Of a stretch of DNA of 52,648 nucleotides, positions 13,523 through 23,626 are shown piece by piece (within the stretch, counting starts at the first letter, position 1; every line of letters starts with the position of its first letter). Both the position numbers and the translations under genes were made by a program. Under the pieces are notes generated by a model. It was given only the letters and a program-made list of their open reading frames with translations. It was not told where the DNA came from and made no database searches. This DNA comes from Aquabacterium sp. (GTDB taxonomy: Bacteria > Pseudomonadota > Gammaproteobacteria > Burkholderiales > Burkholderiaceae_C), in contig SCTQ01000333.1 in NCBI GenBank assembly GCA_004322345.1, positions 1-52,648 of the forward strand. Reading direction: 5' to 3'.

Positions 13523-15580
13523 TCAGAAGCTGCGCCGCACGCGTGCCATGAGGTCGATGGCCGGCAGTTGCGGCGCCGGCGTGGCCTCGCGCGCGACCTG
13601 CATCGCCGGGCGGTTGAACAGCCGCACGATGCTGCCGGGGATGAAGCGCGTGAGCGAGCCGTAGAGGTGCCGGTCGCCGCCCTTGCCCTGCTGGGTGACG
13701 TAGAAGCGCTGCGGCACCACCAGCGACAGGTGGCGCTTGGCGCGTGTCATCGCCACGTAGAGCAGGCGGCGCTCCTCCTCCACGTCCTCCGTGCGGCCGG
13801 TGGCCATGTCCGAGGGGATGCAGCCGTCCACCACGTTGAGCACGTAGACCGCCGTCCATTCCTGGCCCTTGGCCGAGTGCATGGTGGACAGGATCAGGTA
13901 GTCCTCGTCCAGGTGCGGTGCGCCGGACTCGTCGCTGGTGGCCTGGGGCGGGTCCAGCGTCAGCTCGGCCAGGAAGCGCTCGCGCCCTGCGTAACCCGAG
14001 GCGATGCGCGCCAGCTGCTGCAGGTCGGCCAGGCGCACGACGGCGTCGTCGTGCAATCGCTCCAGCTGCGGCTGGTACCAGCGCGTGGCGATCTCCACGT
14101 CGCCGGGCCACCCGCTGCTGCAAAGCGCATCGTGCGCCTGCATCCAGGCCTGCCAGTCCGGTGCGGCCTGGGCCGGCGGGCGGAAGGCGCGCATCGCCTG
14201 CCGCGGGTCATCGGCCGCCTCCATCGCGTCGAGCAGCCTGCGCGCGCTCGCCGGGCCGATGCCGGGGATGAGCTGGGCCACGCGGAAGCCGGCCAGGCGG
14301 CTGCGCGGGTTCTGCACCCAGCGCAGCACCGACAGCAGGTCCTTCACGTGCGCGGCCTCCAGGAACTTGAGGCCGCCGAACTTGACGAAGGGGATGTTGC
14401 GCCGGGTCAGCTCCAGTTCCAGCGCGGCGCTGTGGTGGCCGGCGCGGAAGAGCACCGCCTGCCGGGTCAGCCGCAGGCCGGCCTCGCGCTGGGCCAGCAC
14501 GGCATCGGCTACCCAGGCGGCCTGTCGCATCTCGTCTTCCACCGTGATGAGCTGCGGGCGCTCGCCGGCCTGGTCGGTCCAAAGCTCCTTGGCGTGGCGC
14601 TCGGCGGCCAGGCCGATCACTGCGTTGGATGCGTCGAGGATGGGCTGGGTGGAACGGTAGTTGCGCGTCAGCGTGATCACGCGCGCCGGCGGCGTGAACA
14701 GCGCGGGGAAGTCGAGGATGTTGCGCACCTCGGCCGCGCGGAAGGCATAGATGGACTGCGCGTCGTCGCCCACCACCGTCAGGCCGCGGCCGTCGGGCTT
14801 GAGGCCCAGCAGGATGCCGGCCTGCAGGCGGTTGGTGTCCTGGTATTCGTCGACCAGCACGTGGTCGAAGCGCGCGCCGACGGCCTGCGCGATGGCCGGC
14901 TCCTCCATCATGCGGTGCCAGTAGAGCAGCAGGTCGTCGTAGTCCAGCACCTGCTGCTGCTGCTTTTCGTCGACGTAGGCGCGGAACAGGCGCTTGAGCT
15001 CTTCCTCCCAGCCCAGGCACCAGGGGTGCTGCTCGCGCACCACCTGCTCCACCGGCAGGCAGGCGTTCACCACGCGCGAATAGACCGTGAGGCAGGTGCC
15101 CTTGAGCGGGAAGCGCTTCTCGGTGGCGGCAAAGCCCTGCTCCTGACGCACCATGCCCATCAGGTCCTCGGCGTCGCCGCGGTCGTGGATGGTGAACTGC
15201 GGCGACAGCCCCACCGACGGCGCGTATTCGCGCAGCAGCCGCGCGCCCACGCTGTGGAAGGTGCCGGCCCAGGGCAGGGAGGGCGCCTGCTGCGTGGCGC
15301 CGAAGCCCAGCGCCGCATGCAGCACGCGGCCCACGCGCCGCTCCATCTCGTGCGCCGCGCGGCGCGAAAAGGTCAGCATCAGGATGCGGTTGGGATCGGC
15401 GCCGTCCTGCACCAGGCGCGCCACGCGCGAGGCCAGGGTCATGGTCTTGCCGGTTCCCGCGCCGGCGATCACGAGCAGCGGGCCGGGTGTGGCCTCGCCG
15501 CGGCCGTGCTCGACCGCCGCGCGCTGCTCGGCGTTGAGGCTGGCGTAGGGGTCCGGGCGGGGGGCAGGAGCGATGGTCAT
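13523..15580 (-). CDS. UvrD/Rep-type ATP-dependent DNA helicase (SF1)
   Basis: 685 aa. Walker A is IAGAGTGKT at 38-46; motif Ia VLTFSRRAAHEM-like at 68-80; Walker B/II is VLVDEYQDTN at 241-250; motif III GDDAQSIYAFRAA follows; motif V/VI residues LSTMHSAKGQEW and YVAMTRAKRHL are present near 590-630. The length suits UvrD/Rep/PcrA helicases that unwind DNA 3' to 5' in repair or replication restart. It lacks the C-terminal extension of RecB or AddA. Which of the several UvrD-like paralogues this is cannot be told. Confidence 0.92.
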   Translation of the reverse strand: MTIAPAPRPDPYASLNAEQRAAVEHGRGEATPGPLLVIAGAGTGKTMTLASRVARLVQDGADPNRILMLTFSRRAAHEMERRVGRVLHAALGFGATQQAPSLPWAGTFHSVGARLLREYAPSVGLSPQFTIHDRGDAEDLMGMVRQEQGFAATEKRFPLKGTCLTVYSRVVNACLPVEQVVREQHPWCLGWEEELKRLFRAYVDEKQQQQVLDYDDLLLYWHRMMEEPAIAQAVGARFDHVLVDEYQDTNRLQAGILLGLKPDGRGLTVVGDDAQSIYAFRAAEVRNILDFPALFTPPARVITLTRNYRSTQPILDASNAVIGLAAERHAKELWTDQAGERPQLITVEDEMRQAAWVADAVLAQREAGLRLTRQAVLFRAGHHSAALELELTRRNIPFVKFGGLKFLEAAHVKDLLSVLRWVQNPRSRLAGFRVAQLIPGIGPASARRLLDAMEAADDPRQAMRAFRPPAQAAPDWQAWMQAHDALCSSGWPGDVEIATRWYQPQLERLHDDAVVRLADLQQLARIASGYAGRERFLAELTLDPPQATSDESGAPHLDEDYLILSTMHSAKGQEWTAVYVLNVVDGCIPSDMATGRTEDVEEERRLLYVAMTRAKRHLSLVVPQRFYVTQQGKGGDRHLYGSLTRFIPGSIVRLFNRPAMQVAREATPAPQLPAIDLMARVRRSF

Positions 15581-15612
15581 GCGGGTACGGCGGTAAGGCT
15601 ACGATACTGTAC

Positions 15613-16539
15613 ATGCATACAGACACCGGCCTGGCCGACGCCTCCCCGCGCGTGCTGATGGGCACCGCCTCCTGGACCGACCCGACGCTGATCGCCTGCG
15701 GCCGCTTCTATCCGCGCATGCAGATGAGTGCCGAGGAACGCCTGCGCTTCTATGCCGGCGTCTTCCCCCTCGTCGAGGTCGACTCCAGCTGGTACCGGCT
15801 GCCGTCGGCGCGCCTTGCGCGGCTGTGGGCCGAGCGCACGCCCGAGGGCTTCACGATGAACGTGAAGGCCTTCCGCCTTTTCACCGGGCACCGCACCGCG
15901 GCCGAGGCGCTGGACACCGACATCCGCGCCGCACTGGGCCTGCAGGACGGCGATTCCTTCCACTACGCGGACCTGCCGCAGGAGGTCAACGACGAACTGT
16001 GGCGTCGCTTGCGCGAAGCCGTCGTCCCGCTGGCGGCTGCGCGCCGGCTGGGGCTGGTGCACCTGCAGTTCGCCTCCACCCTGCGGCCCGACGTCCGCGG
16101 CATCGCGCACGTCGAGCACTGCGTCGAGCGCCTGGCCGGCTTCACGCCCAGCGTCGAGTTCCGCCACCGCAGCTGGTTCGATGGCGCCCAGCGCGAACGC
16201 ACGCTGGAGCTGCTGCGCACGCTGGGCGCCGTGCACACCGTCGTCGACGCGCCGCAAGGCCCCGACAACACCGTGCCCGCTGTCTGGGCGGTCACGCACC
16301 CGCGCTACGCGCTGCTGCGCCTGCACGGCCGCAACGCCGCCACCTGGAACCTGCGCGGAGCGGCCGCCTCGTCCAGCCGCTTCGACTACAGCTACACCGC
16401 GGCCGAGCTGGCCGAACTGGCTGCGGCCATCCGGCGCCTGCAGCGCCACCGCGAGACGCATGTGGTGTTCAACACCAACATGGAAGACAAGGGCCAGCGC
16501 AGCGCACTAGGGCTGCGCGAGGCGCTGCAGGCCGCCTGA
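15613..16539 (+). CDS. DUF72 domain protein
   Basis: 308 aa. Starts with LMGTASWTDPTLI and has FYAGVFPLVEVDSSWYRLPS, then FTMNVKAFRLFTGH, the hallmarks of the DUF72/YecE family, a TIM-barrel fold with unknown function. The end of the family (HVVFNTNMEDKGQRSA) resembles the NN-x-G-AP-type ending. It is divergent from the helicase gene with 32 bp between the starts, so the two share a promoter region. Confidence 0.9.
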   Translation: MHTDTGLADASPRVLMGTASWTDPTLIACGRFYPRMQMSAEERLRFYAGVFPLVEVDSSWYRLPSARLARLWAERTPEGFTMNVKAFRLFTGHRTAAEALDTDIRAALGLQDGDSFHYADLPQEVNDELWRRLREAVVPLAAARRLGLVHLQFASTLRPDVRGIAHVEHCVERLAGFTPSVEFRHRSWFDGAQRERTLELLRTLGAVHTVVDAPQGPDNTVPAVWAVTHPRYALLRLHGRNAATWNLRGAAASSSRFDYSYTAAELAELAAAIRRLQRHRETHVVFNTNMEDKGQRSALGLREALQAA

Positions 16540-16547
16540 GAACAGCG

Positions 16548-16577
16548 CCGGCGGCGGTACTAGTCGCCTGCCGCCGG
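16548..16577. terminator. GC hairpin after the DUF72 gene
   Basis: CCGGCGGC pairs with GCCGCCGG around a 14-base loop just after the DUF72 stop. No T-run follows. A weak terminator at best. Confidence 0.3.
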
Positions 16578-16736
16578 GCTACAGCCGCGCGGCCGGAAGC
16601 CGAATATCCGGCGCCGGTGCGCCCATAAGGGCCCACCGCGCCCGATCGAGGCCGTCGCCCGGCGCCGGCCTTCCTTCCAGTCCCACCAGGGGCAGTGGCT
16701 CGGCCCCGTCCGACGACACGCTGCCCAGCCAGGCAG

Positions 16737-17420
16737 ATGTCCAAGATCGTCGTCCCCGCCCTGCTGCTCGGCCTCGCGTCGCTGACGCACGCGGCCCGCC
16801 CCCTGACCACCGAAGATGCCGGCGTGCTCGCCGCGCACGCCTGCGAATGGGATTCGTCGGTGGCGCAGCTGCGCACCCGGGGCTCGGCGACCCAGAACGC
16901 CTGGAGCACGCAGATCGGCTGCGGCATCGGTTTCGACACCCAGGTGGCGCTGGCCTACAGCGGCGCGGAATCCGACGGCGAGCACGCCTATGGCCTGACC
17001 CTGGGCGGCAAGACCGGCCTGGCCGATGGCGGAGACGCCACCGCCTCCTGGGCCGTCGCCTGGGGCGCCACCTTCGTGCGGCAGGGCGACCTGCCGCTGT
17101 ATTGGGACGCGGCCTACCTGAACCTCGTGTTCTCCAAGCCGCTGTCCGAAAGTCTGACGCTGCATGCCAACTTCGGCTGGCTGCACAGCCATGTCGAGCA
17201 CCACGACCGGGCGACCTGGAACCTGGCCGGGGAATATGCCCTCACCCCGCAGCTGGACGCCACGGCGGAGATCTACGGCTACGGCAGCCAGCGGCCCTGG
17301 CTGGCCGCCGGCCTGCGGCTGGCCGCCAGCCAGAGCATCAGCCTGAACGCCTCCTATGCCTTGCAGCGGGGGCGTGAACGGACCGGTCTTCTGACGCTCG
17401 GCCTGGTGTTCGCCTTCTGA
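16737..17420 (+). CDS. Outer-membrane beta-barrel-like exported protein
   Basis: 227 aa. Signal peptide at 1-20 ([20 protein letters not shown]). The mature part alternates polar and aromatic/hydrophobic residues in strand-like blocks and ends in LGLVFAF, with the terminal Phe typical of outer-membrane proteins recognised by BamA. Cys32 and Cys61-type residues could form one disulfide. The start at 16737 is chosen to give a normal signal peptide. It ends 35 bp before the chemoreceptor gene. Confidence 0.7.
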   Translation: MSKIVVPALLLGLASLTHAARPLTTEDAGVLAAHACEWDSSVAQLRTRGSATQNAWSTQIGCGIGFDTQVALAYSGAESDGEHAYGLTLGGKTGLADGGDATASWAVAWGATFVRQGDLPLYWDAAYLNLVFSKPLSESLTLHANFGWLHSHVEHHDRATWNLAGEYALTPQLDATAEIYGYGSQRPWLAAGLRLAASQSISLNASYALQRGRERTGLLTLGLVFAF

Positions 17421-17455
17421 CACCCGCCTCCCTACCCACCTCCAAGAACATCACC

Positions 17456-19018
17456 ATGCCTTCCCTGAGCAACCTGAAAAACCTGAGCTTCGGCAAGCGC
17501 ATCGGCGCCGCCTTCCTGCTGATCGCCGCGCTTCTGGCCTTGCTGGTCGGGCTGGGCCTGCGGGAGCTGCAGGCCGTGCATGTGGGCGTGATCGACCTGA
17601 GCCAGGACGACATGGTGAAGATCGAATACGTGACGCAGATGGAAGACGCCGTGCAGGACATCGGCATCGCCTTGCGCAATGCGGCCTACGGGACCGAGCC
17701 GGCCGCAGTCGAGGCCGAGTACAAGACCGTCGCGGCCAATACCCAGCAATACGACGAAGCCGCGCGGCGCATGAGCCAGGCTGCCGAAGAGCCGGCGATG
17801 AAGAGCGCGCTGGGCCAGGTCGCGACGGCGCGCAGCGGCCATGCGGCAGCGGTGTCCGACATCCTGGCCTTGCGCCGCGAGGGCCGAACTGCCGAAGCGC
17901 AGGCCCTGGTCTACAGCCGCCTCAACTCGATCGAGGATGCGCTGCTGGAGGCCACCAGCCGGGTGACCGACCTGCAGACGGCCTACGCGAAGGACAGCGT
18001 CGCCGAGGCGAATCGCGTCAGCGACCGGGCCGCAGCCGAGCTGCTGGGCCTTGGAGCAGGCGTCCTGGTGCTGCTGGGCGGCATCGGCGTGTGGCTGACG
18101 CGCGCGATCACACACCCCATCCACGAGGCCGTACGCATCGCGCGCACCGTGGCCGCCGGCGACCTGACTTCACGCATCGACACCACGCGCCAGGACGAGG
18201 CCGGGCAGTTGCTGCTGGCCCTGCAGTCGATGAGCGACAGCCTGACGCAGGTGGTCAGCGCGGTGCGCGACAGCAGCGAGGGCATCGCCACCGGATCCAG
18301 CGAGATCGTTATCGGCAACCACGACCTGAGCCAGCGCACCGAGGAACAGGCCAGCAACCTGCAGCAGACCGCCGCCTCGATGGAGGAACTCACCGGCACG
18401 GTGCGCACCAATGCCGACGCCGCACGCCAGGCCACCGAGCTGGCCAGCAGCGCCAGCGGCGTCGCCGCCCAGGGGGGGCAGAAGATGGGTGAGGTGGTGC
18501 AGACCATGGGTGCCATCTCGGCTGCCAGCAAGAAGGTGGTCGACATCATCGGCGTCATCGACGGCATAGCCTTCCAGACCAACATCCTGGCCTTGAACGC
18601 AGCGGTGGAAGCCGCGCGGGCCGGGGAGCAGGGCCGGGGGTTCGCGGTGGTGGCCAGCGAGGTGCGCAACCTGGCCCAGCGCAGCGGCCAGGCGGCGCGC
18701 GAGATCAAGACGCTGATCAACGACAGCGTCGAGAAGGTCGAGGCCGGCAGCCGGTTGGTGGACGACGCCGGCCGGACCATGGACGACGTCGTACGCCAGG
18801 TCGCGCGCGTCAGCGATCTGATTCAGGGCATCGGCCGAGCCACCCAGCACCAGACCTCGGGCATCACGCAAGTCAACGAAGCCGTGACCCAGCTCGACCG
18901 GGTGACGCAGCAGAACGCGGCCCTGGTTGAAGAATCGGCGGCTGCGGCGGAAAGCCTGAAGCAGCAGGCCAGCCAATTGGTCGAGTCGGTTGCCGTCTTC
19001 AAGCTGAAGACGGCCTGA
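17456..19018 (+). CDS. Methyl-accepting chemotaxis protein
   Basis: 520 aa. First membrane helix at about 18-38, a four-helix-bundle sensor domain to about 190 in the periplasm, second helix at about 192-214, a HAMP domain and a long coiled-coil. The hairpin tip [20 protein letters not shown] and [20 protein letters not shown] mark a class of 36-heptad-like receptors that bind CheW/CheA. There is no NWETF-type C-terminal pentapeptide for CheR/CheB. The ligand is unknown. Confidence 0.93.
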   Translation: MPSLSNLKNLSFGKRIGAAFLLIAALLALLVGLGLRELQAVHVGVIDLSQDDMVKIEYVTQMEDAVQDIGIALRNAAYGTEPAAVEAEYKTVAANTQQYDEAARRMSQAAEEPAMKSALGQVATARSGHAAAVSDILALRREGRTAEAQALVYSRLNSIEDALLEATSRVTDLQTAYAKDSVAEANRVSDRAAAELLGLGAGVLVLLGGIGVWLTRAITHPIHEAVRIARTVAAGDLTSRIDTTRQDEAGQLLLALQSMSDSLTQVVSAVRDSSEGIATGSSEIVIGNHDLSQRTEEQASNLQQTAASMEELTGTVRTNADAARQATELASSASGVAAQGGQKMGEVVQTMGAISAASKKVVDIIGVIDGIAFQTNILALNAAVEAARAGEQGRGFAVVASEVRNLAQRSGQAAREIKTLINDSVEKVEAGSRLVDDAGRTMDDVVRQVARVSDLIQGIGRATQHQTSGITQVNEAVTQLDRVTQQNAALVEESAAAAESLKQQASQLVESVAVFKLKTA

Positions 19019-19356
19019 GCCTGGCCGGCGGACGGGCCTGGACGGCTGCAACGCCCCTGCGGGGGCGCGCACCAATAGCCGGAACGACAATTCGTTTCCG
19101 TCGTCCCCGAGAAGGCGGCGGAATAATTTCTGCTGCCCGACTTGGCGGTATCCGGTAATTTCTACCGGTGTAGTTCGGGCGCAAAAAAATGCTCACGGAA
19201 GTTGCGCGGCTAATTAGCCATGGTAACTTCGCCCCCCAACTGCAATTGCACAATTCCAATTCTGCAGTCATGAACGGCGCGGAGCAGATCGGCCAGCAAG
19301 AACCCGAAAAGAGAGGCCGCGCCGGCTTCGTCGCCACCCACAGGAGAACCTCTCTG
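19019..19356 (+). promoter_or_regulatory. AT-rich leader and promoter region of the H-NS gene
   Basis: This is one of the AT-richest segments of the window. It holds the hairpin CCGGTA-ATTTC-TACCGG (19152-19168), a run of seven A at 19183, and the possible promoter TTGCGC (19202-19207) with TAACTT (19224-19229) at 16-bp spacing. The spacer contains the 12-bp palindrome GGCTAATTAGCC at 19208-19219. H-NS genes are usually self-repressed through AT-rich DNA (family knowledge). No other gene is supported here. Confidence 0.5.
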
Positions 19357-19695
19357 ATGAGCAAGAGCTACCAAGATATTCAAAAGCAGATCGAAGCCCT
19401 GAAGCGCGAAGCCGAGAAGCTCAAGCGCAAGGAAATCGAAGGCGTGATCGATCGCATCAAGGAAGCCATCGTCACCTATGAGCTGACTGCTGCCGACCTC
19501 GGCCTGACCGGGGTACGCGGCAAGCGAGGCCCGGGCGGCAAGGCGCGTGGCGCCAAGGCGGCGCGCGCGAAGGCCGGCGGTGCGGTGAAGTTCCGCGATG
19601 CCGAGGGCAATACCTGGGGCGGCCGTGGTCCGCGCCCGCTGTGGCTGCGCGAGGCGCTGGCCGGCGGCAAGCAATTGCAGGACTTCGCCGTCTGA
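19357..19695 (+). CDS. H-NS-type nucleoid protein
   Basis: 112 aa. N-terminal coiled coil (residues 5-50, QIEALKREAEKLKRKEIEGV) for oligomerisation, an Ala/Lys-rich linker at about 58-75, and the DNA-binding end FRDAEGNTWGGRGPRPLWLR, the betaproteobacterial form of the H-NS motif (W-x-G-x-G-x-x-P). It silences AT-rich, often acquired DNA. CAGGAGAACC serves as ribosome site. Confidence 0.93.
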   Translation: MSKSYQDIQKQIEALKREAEKLKRKEIEGVIDRIKEAIVTYELTAADLGLTGVRGKRGPGGKARGAKAARAKAGGAVKFRDAEGNTWGGRGPRPLWLREALAGGKQLQDFAV

Positions 19696-19726
19696 CGCGG
19701 CGCGGAGCGCAGCCGGGTTCCCTGGC

Positions 19727-21001
19727 TCAGGGATAGAGCCCGCGCTCCTGCCGCGCCATCAGGATGCGTTCGCAGGCCACCGCGAAGGTGGCCGTGCGCA
19801 AGGTGATGCGATGCTGGTCTGCGGTATCCCAGATCTTGCGCAACGCATCCACCATGATCTTGTCCAGGCGCAGGTTGATCTCGTCCTCGCTCCAGAAGAA
19901 GCTGGAGAAGTCCTGGACCCATTCGAAATAGCTCACCGTCACGCCGCCTGCATTGCAGATGACGTCAGGCACGACGAGCACGCCGCGTTCTCGCAGCACG
20001 TCGTCGGCCGCCGGTGAAGTCGGGCCGTTGGCGCCCTCCAATACCAACTTCGCGCGGATGCGCTCGGCGCGCTGCGCAGTGATCTGGCCTTCCAGCGCGG
20101 CCGGAATCAGGATGTCGCAATCGACGTCCCAGAAAGACTCGTTGTCCAGCGACTCGCATGCGCGGAAATTGCCGATGCCGCCTTCACGGTGCGCCTGCGG
20201 CACCAGCTCGGACATGTCCAGCCCGCCGGGGTTGGCGATGCTGCCGGTGTGGTCCTGCACCGCGACGATCTTCGCGCCCGCGCCGGTGAACAGTTCCGCC
20301 GCCGCCGAGCCCACGTTGCCGAAGCCCTGCACCGCCACGCGCGCACCGTCCAGGTTCAGACCCAGCCGGCGCGCGGCCTCGCGCCCGGTGACGAAGACGC
20401 CGCGGCCGGTGGCCTTGACGCGGCCCAGCGAGCCGCCCAGGTGCACCGGCTTGCCGGTGACCACGCCGGTGGCCGTGTGGCCGATGTTCTCGGAATAGGT
20501 GTCCATCATCCAGGCCATCACCTGGGCATTGGTGTTGACGTCGGGCGCGGGAATGTCGCGCTGCGGGCCGATGATCAGGCCGATCTCGCTGGTATAGCGG
20601 CGCGTCAGGCGCTCCAGCTCCTTGATCGACAGCTTCTTCGGGTCGACGCGCACGCCGCCTTTGGCGCCGCCATAGGGCAGGTTGACCGCGGCGTTCTTCA
20701 CCGTCATCCAGGCCGACAGCGCCATCACCTCCTCCAGCGTGACGTCCGGGTGGTAGCGCACGCCGCCCTTGCCCGGGCCGCGCGCCAGGTTGTGCTGCAC
20801 GCGGTAGCCCTCGAAATGGGCCAGGGTGCCGTTGTCCAGCTCGATGGGGACGTCGACCACCAGCGCACGCTTGGGGCGCCTGAGCGTCTCGGCCAGGTGG
20901 GCCAGGCGGCCCAGGTAGGGCAGCACACGGTCCACCTGCGCCAGGTAGGTGGACCAGGGGTTGTCGGGGCGGTGCTGGACGTAGGAAAGCGGCTGGGTCA
21001 T
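19727..21001 (-). CDS. Glu/Leu/Phe/Val dehydrogenase family protein (glutamate dehydrogenase)
   Basis: 424 aa. GGVRYHPDV and [18 protein letters not shown] contain the substrate-binding and catalytic lysines. The Rossmann motif [16 protein letters not shown] at about 220-235 binds NAD(P). It converts glutamate and 2-oxoglutarate by oxidative deamination or reductive amination. The length fits the GluDH of the GdhA/RocG type. Start at ATG 21001, preceded by AGAGAGAG; an ATG 24 bases upstream in frame is possible. Confidence 0.93.
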   Translation of the reverse strand: MTQPLSYVQHRPDNPWSTYLAQVDRVLPYLGRLAHLAETLRRPKRALVVDVPIELDNGTLAHFEGYRVQHNLARGPGKGGVRYHPDVTLEEVMALSAWMTVKNAAVNLPYGGAKGGVRVDPKKLSIKELERLTRRYTSEIGLIIGPQRDIPAPDVNTNAQVMAWMMDTYSENIGHTATGVVTGKPVHLGGSLGRVKATGRGVFVTGREAARRLGLNLDGARVAVQGFGNVGSAAAELFTGAGAKIVAVQDHTGSIANPGGLDMSELVPQAHREGGIGNFRACESLDNESFWDVDCDILIPAALEGQITAQRAERIRAKLVLEGANGPTSPAADDVLRERGVLVVPDVICNAGGVTVSYFEWVQDFSSFFWSEDEINLRLDKIMVDALRKIWDTADQHRITLRTATFAVACERILMARQERGLYP

Positions 21002-21117
21002 CGCGGCGTCTCTCTCTGGCTGCATCGATGCAGCCCAGTATCGGCCGCTGCAGGGTGCGTTGCTCGGGTGGGCTACTAGCTGCGACCGCAGCACGCAGCG
21101 CACTGCATCACGGCCGT

Positions 21118-21903
21118 TCAGTATTTGAGCTCGTAGCGCTGCCCGCGCCCGGCCAGGATCACCGACTTCAGGCCGATGCGCTCGATGGTCACGCCGGCCG
21201 CCGGCTGGTCGCCCTCGCGGAAGACCTGGCCGTTGATGAAGACGATGCGGCTGGCCGGGTTGTCCGAGTAGCGCGAACCGCTGACCGCCAGGCTGCGGCG
21301 CAGGTCATCTGGCAGTTCCTGCGTCGCAGCGGCGGATGCTGTGGGTGCGGGTGCGGGAGCCGTGGGAGCCGAGGGGGGGGCTGCCACCGCAGGCGCCGGC
21401 GCCGGACGCGGCGCGGCCGACGGCAAGGGCGCGGCTGCCAGCGGCGCCGGAGCGGGCGCCGGGACGGGGGCAGGCGCAAGGGCCGGTCGAGCCGGCTGCG
21501 GCATGCCCTGCTGCACGGGCGGCGGCATGCCGCCGTCGCCCTGCCCCGTCATGGGCGGGCGCATGCCCGCATGGCCCTCGCCGGGCAGGCCCTGTGGTGG
21601 ACGATCGCCCGGCCCCGGCCGGCCGGGGCGGGCTTCGCGCGACGCGTCGGCCTCGCTGCTGCTGCTGCTGGCGCTGCCACCCAGAAACTGCCAGCCCAGC
21701 GACAGCAGCAGGGCCGCCGACAGGCCGATCACCACCCAGCGCATCGGCTGGCCCTGGGCCGCAGCGGCGGAGGCGCCGCGCGGCGCCTCGTCGTCCTCGT
21801 CTTCATCCGCGAGTTGCGGCGGCGGCGCCATGTGGATGCTGGGTGCGGCGCCACGGTCTCTTTCGGCCTTGGCCCGCTTCAGTGCGTCGAGGATGTAGGA
21901 CAT
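21118..21903 (-). CDS. GspB/ExeB-type general secretion protein
   Basis: 261 aa. It opens [18 protein letters not shown], the signature of GspB/ExeB-like proteins. A membrane helix runs at about 55-74 ([16 protein letters not shown]). A long Pro/Ala-rich periplasmic linker spans about 90-195. The C-terminal T2SSB domain covers about 200-261 ([19 protein letters not shown], then [19 protein letters not shown]). With its partner ExeA it helps place the type II secretin through the peptidoglycan (known from Aeromonas). It starts 7 bp after the ExeA-like gene. Confidence 0.88.
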   Translation of the reverse strand: MSYILDALKRAKAERDRGAAPSIHMAPPPQLADEDEDDEAPRGASAAAAQGQPMRWVVIGLSAALLLSLGWQFLGGSASSSSSEADASREARPGRPGPGDRPPQGLPGEGHAGMRPPMTGQGDGGMPPPVQQGMPQPARPALAPAPVPAPAPAPLAAAPLPSAAPRPAPAPAVAAPPSAPTAPAPAPTASAAATQELPDDLRRSLAVSGSRYSDNPASRIVFINGQVFREGDQPAAGVTIERIGLKSVILAGRGQRYELKY

Positions 21904-21910
21904 CGAGGCC

Positions 21911-23626
21911 TCACTTCTCGGCGATGAGCCGCGGCTCGTCGGTGCCGGTGGCGCGGTTGATCTGCATGAAGGTCATCGGCCCGGCCATGCCGTCGGCCTT
22001 CAGGCCCTGGGCCTGCTGGAAGGCCGCCACCTTGGCCGACAGCGAATGATCGAAACGGCGCCCGCCGGCCGGCGGCGCCTCGTTGTGCAGCACGGCCAGG
22101 CGCTGGCCCAGCCAGTCCACGACCGGTCCGGACTCACCGCCGACGAGCTTGTCCGAGTAACCCGGCGGCGAACGCCAGAAGGTGGCGAACTCACCGCGCC
22201 AGTTGCGCGCCAGCGCGACCAGCGACACCGTCTGGGTGCGGCCACCCGCGCGCAAGGTCGCGTTCTGCCCGGCCAGCCGCGTCAGCAGGGCATAGGCGAC
22301 CTGGCCGTTGCCGTCGTGCAGGGTCAGCATGGCCGGGCGGTCGAGCTGGCGCAACTGGGCCAGCCCGCCGTTGTTGCGGAAGCATTGCACCTGCTGCTCC
22401 CGGGCGACGAGGCAGGGATCGCCGGCGTCCAGCGCCAGCTTCCACAGCGATCCCAGTTCGCGCCAGGCATCGGCCTCGTTGCGCAGGTAGGTGTCCAGGA
22501 CCTGGCTGGCAGCCGCGGCCGGCGTGGCGGCCGCGATGGCGGAAGAAGCCGCGCTGGCCGACGCCGATGCGGCCCCGGCCACGCGCGGCGCGGCGGGCGA
22601 GGCCGCCCGGGGGGCGACGGCGGGGGGCGCTTCCGCCTGCGTACCGTGGCCGCGGTCCATCGCGACCGTCGCGACGCCGAAGAGCACGGCGCCGGCCACC
22701 AGGCCCAGGCCACCGCCCAGCGCCAGGCCGCGCCAGCGCGACGTGCCGGGTGCGCCCTCGGCGCGGCCGCGCCTGCCTGCCGACGGTTCGGCCGGCGGCG
22801 GCAGCGCGCCGCCGAAGACCTCGCCGGCGGCCTTGTCCACCACCGCCGCGGTCACCCGCGCGCGGCCCTCGGCGTAGGCGCCCAGCAGCGAGCGGTCGCA
22901 CAGCAGGTTGATGCGCCGGGGCACGCCGCGCGTGAGCTGGTGGATGCGCGCCAGCGCGTGGCGATCGAAGAGCTTGTTGTTGTCCAGGCCCGCGACGCCC
23001 AGCCGGTGGCGGATGTACTGCGCAGTCTCGGCCTCGGACAGCGCCTCCAGGTGGAAGCGCGCGATCACGCGCTGGGCCAGCTGCTCCAGCTCGGGGCGGG
23101 CCAGCATGTCGCGCAGCTCGGGCTGTCCGATCAGGATGATCTGCAGCAGCTTGCGCTCGTTGGTCTCCAGATTGGTCAGCAGGCGCAGCTGCTCCAGCAC
23201 CTCGGCCGACAGCATCTGGGCCTCGTCGATGATCAGCACGTTGTTCTGCCCGACGGCGTGCGTCTTCAGCAGGAACTCGTTGATCGGGTCCAGGTAGTCC
23301 TTCACCGTCTCCACGCCCGGGCCCTGGTGTCCGTGCGGGATGCGGAACTCCTCGCACACCGTCTTCAACAGCTCGTGCACGGTGAGCTTGGGGTTGAAGA
23401 TGTAGGCGACGTTGCAGCGCTTGGGGATCTGCTCGAGGAAGCAGCGGCACACCGTCGTCTTGCCCGCGCCGATCTCGCCGGACAGCAGCACGAAGCCGCC
23501 GCCGCTGCGCACGCCGTAGAGCAGGTGCGCCAGCGCCTCGCGATGGCGCTCGCTCATGAACAGATAGCGCGGGTCGGGCGCGATCGAGAAGGGCTCTTGC
23601 TTCAGGCCGAAGAAAGATGCGTACAT
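21911..23626 (-). CDS. ExeA/GspA-type AAA ATPase with peptidoglycan-binding end
   Basis: 571 aa. It begins MYASFFGLKQEPFSIAPDPR, characteristic of ExeA. Walker A GEIGAGKTT at 50-58, Walker B VLIIDEAQ at about 128-135. A membrane helix at about 285-307 is followed by an Ala-rich stretch and a periplasmic part that ends in a peptidoglycan-binding domain (KVAAFQQAQGLKADGMAGP). It is the ATPase partner of the adjacent GspB protein for secretin assembly. Start at ATG 23626 matches the family start. Confidence 0.92.
   Translation of the reverse strand: MYASFFGLKQEPFSIAPDPRYLFMSERHREALAHLLYGVRSGGGFVLLSGEIGAGKTTVCRCFLEQIPKRCNVAYIFNPKLTVHELLKTVCEEFRIPHGHQGPGVETVKDYLDPINEFLLKTHAVGQNNVLIIDEAQMLSAEVLEQLRLLTNLETNERKLLQIILIGQPELRDMLARPELEQLAQRVIARFHLEALSEAETAQYIRHRLGVAGLDNNKLFDRHALARIHQLTRGVPRRINLLCDRSLLGAYAEGRARVTAAVVDKAAGEVFGGALPPPAEPSAGRRGRAEGAPGTSRWRGLALGGGLGLVAGAVLFGVATVAMDRGHGTQAEAPPAVAPRAASPAAPRVAGAASASASAASSAIAAATPAAAASQVLDTYLRNEADAWRELGSLWKLALDAGDPCLVAREQQVQCFRNNGGLAQLRQLDRPAMLTLHDGNGQVAYALLTRLAGQNATLRAGGRTQTVSLVALARNWRGEFATFWRSPPGYSDKLVGGESGPVVDWLGQRLAVLHNEAPPAGGRRFDHSLSAKVAAFQQAQGLKADGMAGPMTFMQINRATGTDEPRLIAEK

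Noticed and set aside
13049-15658. Plus-strand open frame of about 870 codons across the helicase gene
   Set aside because: Antisense shadow of the UvrD-like gene; no domain, repetitive composition.
21336-22049. Plus-strand frames across GspB
   Set aside because: Mirror of the Pro/Ala-rich linker; no protein features.
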